Below, piece by piece: positions 8,920-18,935 of a DNA stretch of 32,257 nt (position 1 is its first letter; every line of letters begins with the position of its first letter). Origin of the DNA: Gammaproteobacteria bacterium (lineage in GTDB: Bacteria > Pseudomonadota > Gammaproteobacteria > Steroidobacterales > Woeseiaceae); assembly GCA_029862045.1 (NCBI GenBank), contig JAOTYE010000030.1, forward strand, positions 1 to 32,257. The letters are read 5' to 3'. Position numbers and translations under genes: made by a program. The notes under the pieces are model-generated. The model was not told the DNA's origin. It ran no database searches and saw only the letters and a list, made by a program, of their open reading frames with translations.

Positions 8920-10974
8920 TACCCGACCCTGACGATCGACTTCAAGAACCTTGACCTTGACTACGTCGCCTTCGGCGAGCTTGTCACTGACTTTCTCGAC
9001 GCGCTCATTTGAGATCTGCGAAATGTGCACGAGACCGTCCTTGCCAGGCAGAATCGTAACGAACGCACCAAAGTCCATGAGCCGTGCGACCTTGCCTTCG
9101 TAGATACGTCCAACTTCGACGTCGGCCGTGATCAGCTCAATGCGACGCAACGCTTCCTTGCCGGAAGTACCGTCTACCGATGCGATGCGTACCGTGCCAT
9201 CCTGGTCAATATCGATTGTCGCTCCCGTCTCTTCTGTCATGGCGCGGATAACTGAACCACCCTTACCGATGACGTCACGAATCTTCTCGGGATCGATCTT
9301 GAAAGTGATGATCGATGGTGCCCATTCGGACATCTCTTCACGCGGCGAGCTGATGACCTTGTTCATTTCGCCGAGAATGTGCAGACGCGCATCACGCGCC
9401 TGAGCAAGCGCTTTGTCCATGATCTCGCGCGTAATGCCCTGGATCTTGATGTCCATCTGCAGGGCCGTGATGCCGCCGTCAGTGCCGGCAACCTTGAAAT
9501 CCATGTCGCCGAGGTGATCCTCGTCGCCGAGGATATCGGTCAATACCGCAAACTCATCGCCTTCTTTGACGAGGCCCATCGCAACACCAGCAACCGGCGC
9601 CTTAATGGGAACGCCCGCGTCCATCAATGCGAGGCTGGTGCCACACACCGAGGCCATGGAGCTTGAACCGTTTGATTCCGTGATTTCAGATACAACCCGA
9701 ATAACGTATCCGAAGTCGTCGAAATCCGGCATTACAGCCTGGATTCCACGTTTCGCCAGCTTGCCATGTCCAATCTCGCGTCGTTTGGTAGATCCGATAA
9801 AGCCTGTCTCGCCCACGCAGAATGGCGGAAAGTTGTAGTGCAGCATGAACGGCTCTTTGCGCTCGCCTTCGATCGCATCGATGATCTGAGCGTCGCGACC
9901 CGTACCCAGCGTCGTCGTAACGATCGCCTGTGTTTCACCGCGGGTGAAGATTGACGAACCGTGAGCTCGCGGCAAGATGCCAACCTTGACGTCGATTGGC
10001 CGTACTGTGCTTTGATCGCGACCATCAATGCGTGGCTCGCCGGCAATGACGCGCCCGCGAACAGTGCTTTTTTCCAGCTTGTACAGTGCACCTTTGATGT
10101 CCTCGGCGGTCCACTGCGCATCTTCGCCGCCTGCCAGAGCCTCGACAGCGGCCGACTTGGTGTCACCAACGGCAGCCTGGCGCTCTTGCTTGTCCGTAAT
10201 CTGATAGGCAGCGCTAAGTCCGCTCTCAGCCTGTTCGGCCACCGCTTTTGCCAGCTCCTGGTCTTCGGCTGGTGCCTCCCACTCCCATGCTGGCTTGCCA
10301 GCCTCTGCCGCAAGCTCTTTGATCGCATCGATAGCAATCTGCATCTGCTCGTGGCCGTACATGACGGCGCCGAGCATGACATCTTCGGCCAGGCCATCGG
10401 CTTCCGACTCGACCATGAGTACGGCATCTTCGGTGCCGGCAACGATCAGCTCCAGAGCCGATTTTTCGAGGGCCTCACGACCCGGGTTCAAAACGTACTC
10501 GCCGTCGCTGTAGCCGACTTTGGCCGCACCAATCGGCCCCGCAAACGGCATGCCGGAAATGGCCAGCGCCGCAGATGCGCCGATTAACGCCGGGATATCC
10601 GGATCGACGTCAGGATTCAGAGACACAACCGTCGCAATCACCTGGACCTCATTCTTGAAACCTTTCGGAAACAGTGGGCGGATCGGGCGATCGATCAGAC
10701 GACACACGAGAACCTCTTTCTCGCCTGGGCGGCCTTCACGCTTGAAAAAGCCACCGGGAATCTTGCCGGCTGCGTAGGTCTTTTCCTGATAATTGACCGT
10801 CAGCGGGAAGAAATCCCGGCCAGGATCTGCAGTTTTGCGGCCAACCGCCGTAACCAATACCTGTGTCTCGGCCATATCGACCAGAACCGCACCATCTGCC
10901 TGACGAGCAATCGCTCCGGTTTCAAGCGTTACCTTGTGCTCTCCATATTGGAAAGTCTTTACAATTGATTTCAC
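8887..10974 (-). CDS. pnp: Polyribonucleotide nucleotidyltransferase (PNPase)
   Basis: PNPase degrades RNA 3' to 5' by phosphorolysis and is a degradosome component in many bacteria. The 695-residue product has the full family order: first RNase PH domain (from residue 10), alpha-helical linker, second RNase PH domain ([12 protein letters not shown] and the catalytic DMDFKVAGT), KH domain with GKGG ([16 protein letters not shown]), and S1 domain ([34 protein letters not shown]). The start codon is GTG 10972-10974 with a weak GAGA upstream. It is the last gene of the rimP-nusA-infB-rbfA-truB-rpsO-pnp series. Its terminal codons are duplicated downstream, so the present stop is followed by two decayed copies of the C-terminus. 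Confidence 0.98.
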   Translation of the reverse strand: MKSIVKTFQYGEHKVTLETGAIARQADGAVLVDMAETQVLVTAVGRKTADPGRDFFPLTVNYQEKTYAAGKIPGGFFKREGRPGEKEVLVCRLIDRPIRPLFPKGFKNEVQVIATVVSLNPDVDPDIPALIGASAALAISGMPFAGPIGAAKVGYSDGEYVLNPGREALEKSALELIVAGTEDAVLMVESEADGLAEDVMLGAVMYGHEQMQIAIDAIKELAAEAGKPAWEWEAPAEDQELAKAVAEQAESGLSAAYQITDKQERQAAVGDTKSAAVEALAGGEDAQWTAEDIKGALYKLEKSTVRGRVIAGEPRIDGRDQSTVRPIDVKVGILPRAHGSSIFTRGETQAIVTTTLGTGRDAQIIDAIEGERKEPFMLHYNFPPFCVGETGFIGSTKRREIGHGKLAKRGIQAVMPDFDDFGYVIRVVSEITESNGSSSMASVCGTSLALMDAGVPIKAPVAGVAMGLVKEGDEFAVLTDILGDEDHLGDMDFKVAGTDGGITALQMDIKIQGITREIMDKALAQARDARLHILGEMNKVISSPREEMSEWAPSIITFKIDPEKIRDVIGKGGSVIRAMTEETGATIDIDQDGTVRIASVDGTSGKEALRRIELITADVEVGRIYEGKVARLMDFGAFVTILPGKDGLVHISQISNERVEKVSDKLAEGDVVKVKVLEVDRQGRVRLSMKEVEAA

Positions 10975-11073
10975 GTTATTTCTCGATTTGAAATGATTTT
11001 GGCAACGGCAATCGGCAGCGTGCCCGGTTCGGGGACGGCATGTCGATAAACTCCTTGCCAGATTAGCCGCGTT

Positions 11074-11343
11074 TTAGCGACGAAGTCCGAGCCGGGAAAT
11101 CAGCTCGCGATACCGTGCCGGGTCTTTTGCCTTGATGTAGTCGAGCAGCTTGCGCCGCTTGTTAACCATCTTCAGCAGACCCTGACGGCTATGGTGATCT
11201 TTTTTGTGCTCACCGAAATGCTCGGTAAGTTCTGAAATACGCGCAGATAGCAATGCTACCTGTACTTCGGGAGATCCCGTATCCGCGTCTCCGCGGGAAT
11301 ATTCAGCAACAATGCTGCTCTTTTGCTCACTTGACAGTGACAT
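11074..11343 (-). CDS. rpsO: 30S ribosomal protein S15
   Basis: Primary 16S rRNA-binding protein of the central domain of the small subunit. The 89-residue length and sequence match the family throughout: [37 protein letters not shown] and [13 protein letters not shown]. Its start has AGGAA just upstream of ATG 11341-11343. It lies between truB and pnp, 99 bases before pnp. In E. coli S15 autoregulates through a pseudoknot in its leader; that cannot be verified here by eye. Confidence 0.98.
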   Translation of the reverse strand: MSLSSEQKSSIVAEYSRGDADTGSPEVQVALLSARISELTEHFGEHKKDHHSRQGLLKMVNKRRKLLDYIKAKDPARYRELISRLGLRR

Positions 11344-11392
11344 TTCCTATTACCTCAACCTTTCTCTTCTTGGGCCCTTTTTTGCAGCGCGC

Positions 11393-11398
11393 ATTCTA
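11393..11398 (-). promoter_or_regulatory. Possible -10 box of an rpsO promoter
   Basis: On the minus strand TAGAAT (11393-11398) is followed directly by GCGCGC, giving a GC-rich discriminator 50 bases upstream of the rpsO start. A TTGACT upstream is 22 bases away, too far for a standard -35, so support comes only from the -10 and from the known habit of rpsO having its own promoter in this operon. Confidence 0.4.
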
Positions 11399-11437
11399 GC
11401 GCCTGTTTGGGTCCATTAACAGTCAATAATCATAGTT

Positions 11438-12370
11438 CTACGGGTTTTTTTCGCCCGTCCGGAACACCCGTCGTGGCGCCAGCCGACTGTCGCCAGACAG
11501 TTCGCCCACGCCCACGAATTCGTCATCAGGGCCATAGACCCGAACCAGCCCAGCTGAGCCCTGCAGCAGCGCGGCAACCTCCTGACCTGCCGAAAACCGA
11601 TCACTGGCCTCGGCATCCAGCCGCACCGCCGGCATGCTCCCGAGGGCCGTGTCAGGCGGCAGCAGGCGGGCCCGCAGGGCCCCTGATCCCGACGCGGCGA
11701 CAGCCTCGACGCCTGTCAGATCCAGCATGTCATCAGCCTGAAACGCGCCAACCGTCTCGCGATGCAGCCGGGCCGTGTGTGCCACAGTCCCTGCCCTCTT
11801 GGCAATATCCTCTACCAGCACTCGTACATACGTGCCCTTGGAGCAATGCACACGAAAAACGAGCCGATTGCCGGCGATTTCGAGCAGGCTGATGTCGTCA
11901 ACCCGGATTGGCCGCGGTTCACGTTCCACGACCTCGCCCTTCCGGGCCAGTTCATAAAGACGCTTGCCATCCTTCTTGAGCGCCGAATACATCGGTGGCA
12001 CCTGCATCGATTCACCACGGAATTCCGCCAGGATTGCGGTCCACTGCTCAGACGTCAGCTCGGGCACCGCGGCCGTCGCGTTTTCGGTGCCGTCAGCATC
12101 ACCGGTATCGGTTGCAATTCCGAGCTTTGCTGTCACCCGATACGTCTTGTCCGCATCCAACAAGTACGCACAGACCTTGGTCGCCTCGCCAAAGCACAGC
12201 GGCAACATGCCTGTCGCGGCCGGATCCAGACTGCCGGTGTGACCCGCCTTGCGGGCGTTCAATAGTCGCTTGACCTTCTGCAAGGCCTGATTCGACGTCA
12301 GACCGGCAGGCTTATTGAGTAGCAACAATCCGTCGACCGGCTCGGATCGGCTGTTTGTGCGGCGGCTCAT
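11438..12370 (-). CDS. truB: tRNA pseudouridine(55) synthase TruB
   Basis: TruB converts U55 of elongator tRNAs to pseudouridine. The 310-residue product has the N-terminal KPAGLTSNQALQKVKR motif and the catalytic block KAGHTGSLDPAATGMLP with Asp49 as nucleophile. YRVTAKLGIATDTGDADG and the RVHCSKGTYVRVLVEDI motif follow. The C-terminal portion is PUA-like (about 240-305). The start is ATG 12368-12370, 5 bases after the rbfA stop, so the genes are tightly coupled. Length and motifs are complete. Confidence 0.97.
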   Translation of the reverse strand: MSRRTNSRSEPVDGLLLLNKPAGLTSNQALQKVKRLLNARKAGHTGSLDPAATGMLPLCFGEATKVCAYLLDADKTYRVTAKLGIATDTGDADGTENATAAVPELTSEQWTAILAEFRGESMQVPPMYSALKKDGKRLYELARKGEVVEREPRPIRVDDISLLEIAGNRLVFRVHCSKGTYVRVLVEDIAKRAGTVAHTARLHRETVGAFQADDMLDLTGVEAVAASGSGALRARLLPPDTALGSMPAVRLDAEASDRFSAGQEVAALLQGSAGLVRVYGPDDEFVGVGELSGDSRLAPRRVFRTGEKNP

Positions 12371-12375
12371 GCAGA

Positions 12376-12738
12376 TTATCCGTGGTCGTCGGCGTGCAAA
12401 GCGTTGTCGATCAGTTCGCTGATCTTCGCACCATGTTCTGCGCTGTCATCGTGGATAAATCTCAACTCGGGCACGTGTCTCACCTTGATGGCGCTACCGA
12501 GTTTCGCCCGCAGAAAACCTGCAGCTTTGCCGAGACCCTCGAGCACGGGTTCCGGATTGTCATCAGGATTCAGCACGCTGAAATACACGCGAGCGACGCC
12601 CAGATCACGCGAGAGGTCCACGGATGTCAGCGATACACCCTGCAATCGCGGATCCTTGGTCTCGAATCGAAGCAACTCACTGAGCGTTCGCAATATCTGC
12701 GCGCCGAGGCGTTGATTCCGTGAAAACTCGCGAGGCAT
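12376..12738 (-). CDS. rbfA: 30S ribosome-binding factor RbfA
   Basis: RbfA is a KH-fold assembly factor that binds the 30S subunit and supports 16S rRNA 5'-end processing and cold adaptation. The start is taken at ATG 12736-12738 ([17 protein letters not shown]), which overlaps the infB stop in the arrangement TAATG and indicates translational coupling. A longer frame from 12777 would overlap infB and lacks family support. The 120 residues match normal length, with the hallmark segments DPRLQGVSLTSVDLSRDLGVARVYFSVL and RHVPELRFIHDDS. Confidence 0.95.
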   Translation of the reverse strand: MPREFSRNQRLGAQILRTLSELLRFETKDPRLQGVSLTSVDLSRDLGVARVYFSVLNPDDNPEPVLEGLGKAAGFLRAKLGSAIKVRHVPELRFIHDDSAEHGAKISELIDNALHADDHG

Positions 12739-15263
12739 TAATCCAACGTTCGAGCAACTTCGACGCGCTCGTAGCACTCAATGTTATCGCCGACCTGCAC
12801 GTTATCGTAATTCTTGACGCCGATACCGCACTCTGTACCCGACTTGACCTCATTGACGTTGTCTTTGAAGCGGCGCAGGGATTCGAGTTCACCTTCATAA
12901 ATCACGACGTTGTCGCGCAATACGCGAATCGGATTGGCTCGTTTCACGAGCCCTTCGGTCACGATACAGCCCGCGATATCGCCAAGTTTCGGCGACGAGA
13001 AAACTTCCTTGACCTCGGCCAGCCCGAGAATCTGCTCACGAATCTCGGGTGAAAGCAGACCGCTCAGAGCCGCCTTCACGTCGTCGATCGCTTCGTAGAT
13101 GATGCTGTAATAACGAACATCCACGCCCGATTCTTTAATCGCGACACGTGCCGCTGCGTCGGCGCGTACGTTGAAGCCGATAATCACAGCGTTCGACGCC
13201 GCGGCAAGATTGGCGTCGGTTTCTGTAATGCCACCTACGCCTGAACTCAATACTTTAACTTTTACTTCGTCATTCGACAGTTTGATCAACGCGTCGCGTA
13301 GAGCTTCCGCGCTGCCATGCACATCGGATTTGATGATTACGGCCACCGTAGAACTTTCGCCATCGGCCATTTGGCTGAACATGTCCTCGAGCTTCGAGGC
13401 TTGCTGCTGTGCCAGCTTCGCGTCACGTGTTTTGGTCTGCCTGAATTCAGCAACTTCACGCGCTTTGCGCTCGTTCTTAACAACCAGAAAATCATCACCC
13501 GCGCTCGGTGTTTTGGATAATCCGAGCACGACGGCCGGGCTTGAGGGCCCAGCTTCCTGAATCGACTGCCCTGTCTCATCAAACATGTTGCGGATGCGCC
13601 CGTACTCTTCGCCCGCAATGATCATGTCACCTTGCTTCAAAGTGCCAGCCTGAACCAGCAACGTCGCGACCGCGCCACGACCTTTCTCGAGGCTCGACTC
13701 AATAACAAGACCTTGCGCCGGTCCGTCTGCAACGGCCGTCATATCCATCAATTCTGCCTGCAGCAAAATCGACTCGAGCAACTTATCCACGCCCTCGCCT
13801 GTCTGCGCCGATACACTGACGAACAGCTGCTCGCCACCCCAGTCCTCAGGAATCACCTCATGCTGTGACAGCTCGTTCCTGACACGCTCCGGATCCGCGT
13901 TGTCACGATCAATCTTATTGATGGCGACCACAATCGGCACGCCTGCAGCCTTCGAATGCAGTATCGCCTCGATCGTCTGCGGCATAACGCCGTCATCGGC
14001 CGCAACAACAAGTACAACGATGTCGGTTGCCTGGGCACCGCGAGCTCGCATGGCTGTGAAGGCCGCGTGGCCCGGCGTATCGAGGAACGTAATTTTGCCT
14101 CTTTCCGTGTCAACCGAATACGCACCAATGTGCTGCGTAATCCCGCCCGCTTCACTATCGACTACATGCGTGCGACGAATGTAGTCGAGCAGAGACGTCT
14201 TGCCGTGATCCACGTGACCCATGATCGTAACCACGGGCGATCGGCCCACTTTCTCACCGGTTAACTGCTCTTCCGAGGCCAGCAGTTGCGTATCGACATC
14301 CGCTTCCGTTGTCGGTATCGCGACGTGGCCGAGCTCTTCAACGACGAGCGTCGCCGTATCCTGATCGATGACCTGATTAATCGTAACCATCGCACCCATA
14401 TTGAACAGCACTTTGACAACCTCATTGCCCTTGATCGCCATGCGCTGTGCCAACTCGGAAACTGCGATGTTCTCTGGAATCTCTACCTCGTGAATAACCG
14501 GAGCGGTCGGCCGCTCGAAGCCGTGCTGCGCGTCGCCACTCAACGATACCGGGCGCCTGCGAGTCGGCGTCTTGCGTTTGCGTCTGCCACTCTTGTCACC
14601 GGCAACATGCAACTCCTTGCGGCCGTAGCGCGTTTCCGCCGATTTGGGCTTCGATTTGGATTTTTCTTTCGTACGACGTGCACGCGCGTCCTGTTCCGCT
14701 TTTTCGAGCCGGGTTTTCTCCTCAGCTGCGGCTGCGGCTGCTTGCTCAGCAACTCTGCGAGCTTCTTCCTCGGCATCGAGCCGCCCTTGCTCAGCCTTTT
14801 GACGCTCTTCTTCTACTTGTTTATCAGCCTGCACTTGCTCAGCCTTGAGGCGTTCTTGTTCGAGCTTTTCGGCCTCAATCCGATCTTCCTCTGCCTTGCG
14901 CTGGCGATCGAGCTCTTCCTGTTCCTGCTGCGCCTGCTGTTCAAGCACGTCGCGTTTTATGTAGGTACGTTTGCGCCGAACCTCGACATTTACGGTACGC
15001 GAACGGCCTTGCGCGCCCGATAGCCTGAGTTCTGACTGAGATTTGCGCTTGAGCGTAATTTTCCGCGGCGCGGCGTCACCCGCCGACATTTCATTTTGCC
15101 CGTGGCTACGACGCAAGTGCGTCAAGAGCTCGAGCTTCGCATCGTCGCTAATCCTGTCATCCGACCCATTGACCTTGATACCGGCCTCGTCTAACTGCAA
15201 TAGCAGCTTGTCGACCGGTACTTTCAGTACCTCAGCAAATTGTGCAACTGTCACATCAGCCAT
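12738..15263 (-). CDS. infB: Translation initiation factor IF-2
   Basis: IF-2 is the GTPase that places initiator tRNA on the 30S subunit and promotes subunit joining. The 841 residues contain an IF2_N domain (about 1-50), a charged Glu/Lys/Gln-rich coiled-coil-like segment (about 105-205), a second IF2_N region (about 255-310) and the G domain. In the G domain, G1 is GHVDHGKT at 349-356, G3 is DTPGH at 395-399 and G4 is NKID at 449-452. Domains II-IV follow, including [24 protein letters not shown] near the end. The start is ATG 15261-15263. It sits 25 bases after nusA and overlaps rbfA. Confidence 0.98.
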   Translation of the reverse strand: MADVTVAQFAEVLKVPVDKLLLQLDEAGIKVNGSDDRISDDAKLELLTHLRRSHGQNEMSAGDAAPRKITLKRKSQSELRLSGAQGRSRTVNVEVRRKRTYIKRDVLEQQAQQEQEELDRQRKAEEDRIEAEKLEQERLKAEQVQADKQVEEERQKAEQGRLDAEEEARRVAEQAAAAAAEEKTRLEKAEQDARARRTKEKSKSKPKSAETRYGRKELHVAGDKSGRRKRKTPTRRRPVSLSGDAQHGFERPTAPVIHEVEIPENIAVSELAQRMAIKGNEVVKVLFNMGAMVTINQVIDQDTATLVVEELGHVAIPTTEADVDTQLLASEEQLTGEKVGRSPVVTIMGHVDHGKTSLLDYIRRTHVVDSEAGGITQHIGAYSVDTERGKITFLDTPGHAAFTAMRARGAQATDIVVLVVAADDGVMPQTIEAILHSKAAGVPIVVAINKIDRDNADPERVRNELSQHEVIPEDWGGEQLFVSVSAQTGEGVDKLLESILLQAELMDMTAVADGPAQGLVIESSLEKGRGAVATLLVQAGTLKQGDMIIAGEEYGRIRNMFDETGQSIQEAGPSSPAVVLGLSKTPSAGDDFLVVKNERKAREVAEFRQTKTRDAKLAQQQASKLEDMFSQMADGESSTVAVIIKSDVHGSAEALRDALIKLSNDEVKVKVLSSGVGGITETDANLAAASNAVIIGFNVRADAAARVAIKESGVDVRYYSIIYEAIDDVKAALSGLLSPEIREQILGLAEVKEVFSSPKLGDIAGCIVTEGLVKRANPIRVLRDNVVIYEGELESLRRFKDNVNEVKSGTECGIGVKNYDNVQVGDNIECYERVEVARTLD

Positions 15264-15288
15264 TCTTTAACTCCGCGTATTCCAGCAC

Positions 15289-16791
15289 TCAGGCCTGCTG
15301 CTCGGCTTCAAACCAGTGTGCGCGCGCCTTCATGATCAGGGCGGCCGCTTCCTCCTGATCCATCTCGTTGATATCGAGCAAATCATCAGTCGCAAGTTCA
15401 GCGAGATCCTCGCGCGTCACAACGCCCTTACTTGCCAGAAGAAATGCCAGACCTTTGTCCATGCCTTCGAGACTCAGTAAATCCTCGGCGGGCTCCGCCT
15501 CGTCGATTATCTCTTCCTGCACTATCGCCTGAGTGAGCAGAACGTCGCGTGCACGATTGCGGAGTTCGTCAACGATGTCCTCATCAAACTCCTCGATCTC
15601 AACGAGCTCGGAGGCCGGTACGTAGGCCACTTCCTCGATGGTCGAGAAGCCTTCCTGAACCAGAATCAACGCAATCTCTTCATCGACGTCGAGTTGTTTT
15701 GAGAACAACGCGATCAAGTTGCGCATTTCGGACTCGCTCTTCTCTTCGGCGTCAGCCGCTGTCATGACGTTGAGCTCCCAACCAGAAAGCTCGCTTGCCA
15801 GGCGAATGTTCTGCCCACCACGCCCGATCGCCTGAGACAACTTGTCTTCTTCAACCGCGATATCCATGCTGTGCGCATCTTCGTCGACGACGATGGAGAC
15901 AACCTCTGCCGGAGACATCGCATTGACCACAAACTGCGCCGGGTTGTCGTCCCAGAGAATGATGTCGACGCGTTCACCGGCCAGTTCATTCGACACAGCC
16001 TGTACACGGGATCCGCGCATGCCAACGCATGCTCCGACGGCGTCGATACGTTTGTCGTTGCTCTTGACCGCGATTTTGGCGCGCAAACCCGGGTCACGAG
16101 CTGAGCCCAAAATCTCGATCAGGCCCTGGCCGACTTCCGGCACCTCAATCTTGAATAGCTCAACAAGGAACTGCGGCGATGTGCGTGTCATGAACAACTG
16201 CGGGCCGCGCAGTTCAGAACGAACTTCGGTCAGCAGTGCCTTTATGCGATCCTGCGGACGAACCGGCTCGCGCGGGACCATCTGCTCGCGCGACACGAAT
16301 CCTTCCGCGTTGCCGCCAAGATCAATGTAAACGCCGTTGCGATCGACACGCTTTACCAGACCCGAAAGCAGCTCGCCCTCGCGATCCTTGTATTCCTCGA
16401 CGACTTGCTCACGCTCGGCCTCGCGGACCTTCTGTACGATGACCTGCTTGGCAGTCTGCGCAGCAATGCGGCCAAACTCGACCGATTCCATCGGTACCTC
16501 GACGTAACCGCCGGGTTCCGCGTTCTCGTCTACATCCACTGCATCGATCATGCGCAGTTCGCGATCCGGCACCTCAAGCTCGGTCGAGTCATCCTCGAAC
16601 ACGAGCCAACGCCGAAACGTATCGTATTCGCCCGACTCGCGGTCGATCGCGACACGAACCTCGATGTCCTCACCGTGCTTTCTGCGCGTGGCAGACGCCA
16701 GTGCAGCTTCGATGGCCTCGAAGATAATGTCCTTCTCGACACCCTTTTCGTTTGAAACAGCGTCGACAACCATCAAAATCTCTTTACTCAT
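15289..16791 (-). CDS. nusA: Transcription termination/antitermination protein NusA
   Basis: NusA binds RNA polymerase and nascent RNA and modulates pausing, termination and antitermination. I chose ATG 16789-16791 (MSKEILMVVDAVSNEKGV), preceded by GGAG at 9 bases; a TTG 15 bases upstream is in frame but less likely. The 500 residues contain the N-terminal polymerase-binding domain, an S1 domain (ELLSGLVKRVDRNGVYIDLGGNAEGFVS), two KH domains (GACVGMRGSRVQAVSNEL and QAIGRGGQNIRLASELSGWELNV) and two C-terminal helix-hairpin repeats (about 375-495), the extended form typical of Gammaproteobacteria. It lies 30 bases after rimP. Confidence 0.98.
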   Translation of the reverse strand: MSKEILMVVDAVSNEKGVEKDIIFEAIEAALASATRRKHGEDIEVRVAIDRESGEYDTFRRWLVFEDDSTELEVPDRELRMIDAVDVDENAEPGGYVEVPMESVEFGRIAAQTAKQVIVQKVREAEREQVVEEYKDREGELLSGLVKRVDRNGVYIDLGGNAEGFVSREQMVPREPVRPQDRIKALLTEVRSELRGPQLFMTRTSPQFLVELFKIEVPEVGQGLIEILGSARDPGLRAKIAVKSNDKRIDAVGACVGMRGSRVQAVSNELAGERVDIILWDDNPAQFVVNAMSPAEVVSIVVDEDAHSMDIAVEEDKLSQAIGRGGQNIRLASELSGWELNVMTAADAEEKSESEMRNLIALFSKQLDVDEEIALILVQEGFSTIEEVAYVPASELVEIEEFDEDIVDELRNRARDVLLTQAIVQEEIIDEAEPAEDLLSLEGMDKGLAFLLASKGVVTREDLAELATDDLLDINEMDQEEAAALIMKARAHWFEAEQQA

Positions 16792-16821
16792 TACCAAAAA
16801 CTCCAAAAAATGCTCGGGTCG

Positions 16822-17274
16822 TCAGGGCCCCTCAGGCACCAGTCGGGCAATATCGATCGTCGCCATCGGCAACGAGTGCGACTCACCGTCCACTTCGACC
16901 ACAATATTCTCGTCATCCGAGGACACCAGCGTGCCCCGAAATCGTTTGCGCCCCTCTATTGGAAAACGCATCTGCACTTTCACGATTTCTCCTTTAAACC
17001 GTTGAAAGTGCTCGACTTTCGTCAATTTTCGGTCCAACCCGGGCGACGACACTTCGAGGTTGTACTGCCCCGGCAGCGGATCCTCGACATCGAGGAGCGC
17101 ACTGACAGCCAGACTGACTTTCTCGCAGTCCTCGAGTCCGATGCCGTCGGAATGATCAATAAACACCCGCACCACACCGTTCTTGCCGCCCAGTTTCACT
17201 TCCAGATCCGACAATTCGTAACCCAGTCGTTCGATGCTTGGCTCCAGCAGTTTCCGTAGCTCATCACCTGTCAT
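16822..17274 (-). CDS. rimP: Ribosome maturation factor RimP
   Basis: RimP assists maturation of the 30S subunit. The 150-residue product has the family N-terminal domain (LLEPSIERLGYELSDLEVKLGGKNGVVRVFID) with the conserved block DCEKVSLAVSALLDVEDPLPGQYNLEVSSPGLDR. A C-terminal SH3-like domain follows (FKGEIVKVQMRFPIEGRKRFRGTL). The start is ATG 17272-17274. It is the first gene of the nusA-infB operon and is separated from the predicted promoter by a leader of roughly 160 bases containing two intrinsic terminators, so its expression probably depends on readthrough control. Confidence 0.96.
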   Translation of the reverse strand: MTGDELRKLLEPSIERLGYELSDLEVKLGGKNGVVRVFIDHSDGIGLEDCEKVSLAVSALLDVEDPLPGQYNLEVSSPGLDRKLTKVEHFQRFKGEIVKVQMRFPIEGRKRFRGTLVSSDDENIVVEVDGESHSLPMATIDIARLVPEGP

Positions 17275-17302
17275 CGAAAGACCTAACTCTCTGTTTCAAA
17301 AC

Positions 17303-17324
17303 AAAAAATGGGCCAATGGCCCAT
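17303..17324 (-). terminator. rimP-proximal intrinsic terminator in the operon leader
   Basis: On the minus strand, ATGGGCC (17318-17324) pairs perfectly with GGCCCAT (17308-17314) across a 3-base loop, and five T (17303-17307) follow. It lies about 30 bases upstream of the rimP start, inside the predicted leader. Confidence 0.75.
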
Positions 17325-17356
17325 TCTTCTTCTTCGCAGTCTTGCTGCCCTCAGAC

Positions 17357-17382
17357 AACAAAAGACCCCTACGCGGGGCCTT
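17357..17382 (-). terminator. Promoter-proximal intrinsic terminator in the operon leader
   Basis: On the minus strand a GC stem (GGGG 17375-17378 with CCCC 17366-17369, extended past one mismatch by three pairs) is followed by TTTTGTTG. Together with the terminator at 17303-17324 it makes a tandem arrangement. Confidence 0.65.
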
Positions 17383-17439
17383 CTCTACCAAGACTCTGGT
17401 AGCGGGGTGTCATACAGCACACCACCGCGTTCGCGCGGG

Positions 17440-17469
17440 ATTATACGGCACTCGCCAGCAGTTGCGCAA
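17440..17469 (-). promoter_or_regulatory. Predicted sigma70 promoter of the rimP operon with GC-rich discriminator
   Basis: A perfect TATAAT lies on the minus strand at 17440-17445. TTGCGC (17464-17469) gives a partial -35 with an 18-base spacer. The bases after the -10 are CCCGCGCG, a GC-rich discriminator typical of stringently controlled promoters. TATAATCCCGC is identical to the dksA promoter at 5331-5341. Confidence 0.65.
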
Positions 17470-17507
17470 CGCCGCAAAGCCCTGCTACGGCAGATTTAAA
17501 AACGTCT

Positions 17508-18308
17508 TTAGCGATGCCGCATCGGGTCCTGTCGTTCGTAGTCCGCAGGCGCGGCAAACAATCCGCTATCAATGTCCTGCTCATTGACGGACTCAAGCGA
17601 CGTTTCCCCGGTGACCTCTCCATTGCGGTAATCGATCGTGTGCACCGGAAATCCGCCTATTTGCTCGATTAGTTCGCCGGGATTGATGCCGGCCTCGGAC
17701 CGCATGGGCATCGATTCGGTCATCTTGGTCACAAATCTGGCCATGCCCTGGAATGCCTGCATCATTTCAGCCGCCCCGTCGATATCGCCCAGGTCAGCGG
17801 AGCAAATAACCTGCGTTTTTGCGTCACCTTCATAAACCGCATAGTTCTTGCATTTAAATGTCTGCCACTCGCCGGTGCCAAGCGCCTCAACTCTCGGTTT
17901 CGGCGGAGGAGCCTGTTCCTGCCCCATCATGCGGCCCATCTGCCCTTTCATCATTTGCTCCGCCATCGCGCGTTGTTCCGGCGGCAGATTGGCAAGTTGT
18001 GCCTCCATCTCCTTCATCGCGTCACTGATCTGCGCAGACATTTCGTTAAGCATGGCCTCGTCCATAACGATGTAACTCTTGTCCCTATGGTCGAGAACCA
18101 GGAACTGGTCACCGAGAAAAATCATCGAGTTGCGCGAGCCATTTCCTTTGTCATCCATCCGAAGGTTCGTCGACTGTGCGATGAAGTTGATGCGCCCGGT
18201 TTCATTGCCTGCCGCATCGGTGGTGACCAGGTCCATCGTGACGCCTCCGTATGAAAGCGGTGACAGCAGGAAAAGAAACGGGGCAAGCGCGATGACAGAC
18301 TGCTTCAT
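17508..18308 (-). CDS. Secreted DUF4412-type protein
   Basis: A 266-residue protein of unknown function. It begins with a signal peptide (MKQSVIALAPFLFLLSPLSYG, cleavage near residue 21) and the mature part starts with VTMDLVTTDAAGNETGRINF. The pattern of a short beta-rich repeat, MRMDD-like segment, MIFLGDQFLVLDHRDKSYIVMDE and a helical Met/Gln/Glu-rich stretch (about 85-130) is that of DUF4412 proteins, which resemble lipoprotein-carrier-like folds. It is likely periplasmic. A CxxC-type pair is not present. It lies upstream of the rimP promoter on the same strand and in front of a SHOCT protein gene with 77 bases between them. No function is proposed. Confidence 0.7.
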   Translation of the reverse strand: MKQSVIALAPFLFLLSPLSYGGVTMDLVTTDAAGNETGRINFIAQSTNLRMDDKGNGSRNSMIFLGDQFLVLDHRDKSYIVMDEAMLNEMSAQISDAMKEMEAQLANLPPEQRAMAEQMMKGQMGRMMGQEQAPPPKPRVEALGTGEWQTFKCKNYAVYEGDAKTQVICSADLGDIDGAAEMMQAFQGMARFVTKMTESMPMRSEAGINPGELIEQIGGFPVHTIDYRNGEVTGETSLESVNEQDIDSGLFAAPADYERQDPMRHR

Positions 18309-18385
18309 GATGATACTCCTCCTTCCGGAAGCTTCGTTTCAGACAAGACTACCGCGATAGGTGCCCGGCGGCCAAGAGCGAACCA

Positions 18386-18820
18386 TTATGGCCGGTTGTT
18401 CAAGATTTCCTGTTTGAGTTCCCTGAACTCTTCATCCGTCACGTAACCGCTGTCTTTCAGCTCGCCCAATGTCCGCAATTGTTCTAGTATCTGCGACATA
18501 TTGGAATTGCCATGTTTGCCGGATGGTTCTGATTTTGAGTTCGGCGCATTAGCGTCAGTGCTTGCAGCAACCTCTTCCTGAGCGCGCAGGCCCTCCTGTT
18601 GTGCCTCTTCAAGACGCCGCTCCTCTTCGCGCGCCCGTGATTCCATTTCTTGCTCTATGCGCGCATTTCCCAGGCGCTGGCGTTCGGCCTCGATCGAACT
18701 CGCCTGTTGCTCTTCATAGGTCGGCGACCGGGCGGCGCCAGCCGCATTGTCATCTGTCTGTGCGATCGCCGATGTGGCACCGATTGTCAAAATCAGAGCG
18801 ATTGCGAGCTTAGATTTCAT
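18386..18820 (-). CDS. Secreted SHOCT-domain protein
   Basis: A 144-residue protein with a signal peptide (MKSKLAIALILTIGATSAIAQ) and a charged helical middle (about 35-80, rich in Glu, Arg and Gln). The C-terminal SHOCT-type module is about residues 105-144 (ILEQLRTLGELKDSGYVTDEEFRELKQEIL). SHOCT modules are short oligomerisation segments in bacterial proteins of varied function. The signal peptide suggests export to the periplasm. Its partner, if any, is unknown. The gene is followed on the same strand by the DUF4412 gene. Confidence 0.75.
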   Translation of the reverse strand: MKSKLAIALILTIGATSAIAQTDDNAAGAARSPTYEEQQASSIEAERQRLGNARIEQEMESRAREEERRLEEAQQEGLRAQEEVAASTDANAPNSKSEPSGKHGNSNMSQILEQLRTLGELKDSGYVTDEEFRELKQEILNNRP

Positions 18821-18935
18821 CGCTAAATTCTCCGGGCATGAGGGCCCTGTGATGTCGGTTTGTCAGGAGCACTATACGATGCCAGCCGTCAGCCTTCTAA
18901 TCGCGGCAAAGACCTGGGTCCTGGCCCAAACGCAG

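Larger units (their letters stand above)
17275..17433 (-). ncRNA. Structured 5' leader of the rimP-nusA-infB operon
   Basis: From the inferred transcription start (about 17433) to the rimP ATG, the minus strand carries four hairpins. They are GGTGT/ACACC (17406-17423), the perfect CTACCA/TGGTAG (17385-17402), and the terminators at 17357-17382 and 17303-17324. No tRNA cloverleaf or T-loop is visible, although in E. coli a tRNA gene (metY) occupies this place. The element is either a transcription-attenuation leader or a short sRNA terminated before rimP. Confidence 0.5.

Noticed and set aside
9961..10587. Plus-strand frame of 208 codons over pnp
   Set aside because: Antisense shadow of PNPase; no ribosome binding site or recognisable motif.
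14286..15023. Plus-strand frame of 245 codons over infB
   Set aside because: Antisense shadow of a highly conserved gene with biased codon use; no start signal or family.
17385..17450. Possible tRNA upstream of rimP, as in E. coli
   Set aside because: Promoter and terminators fit, but no T-loop, anticodon arm or acceptor stem can be folded; only simple hairpins are visible.
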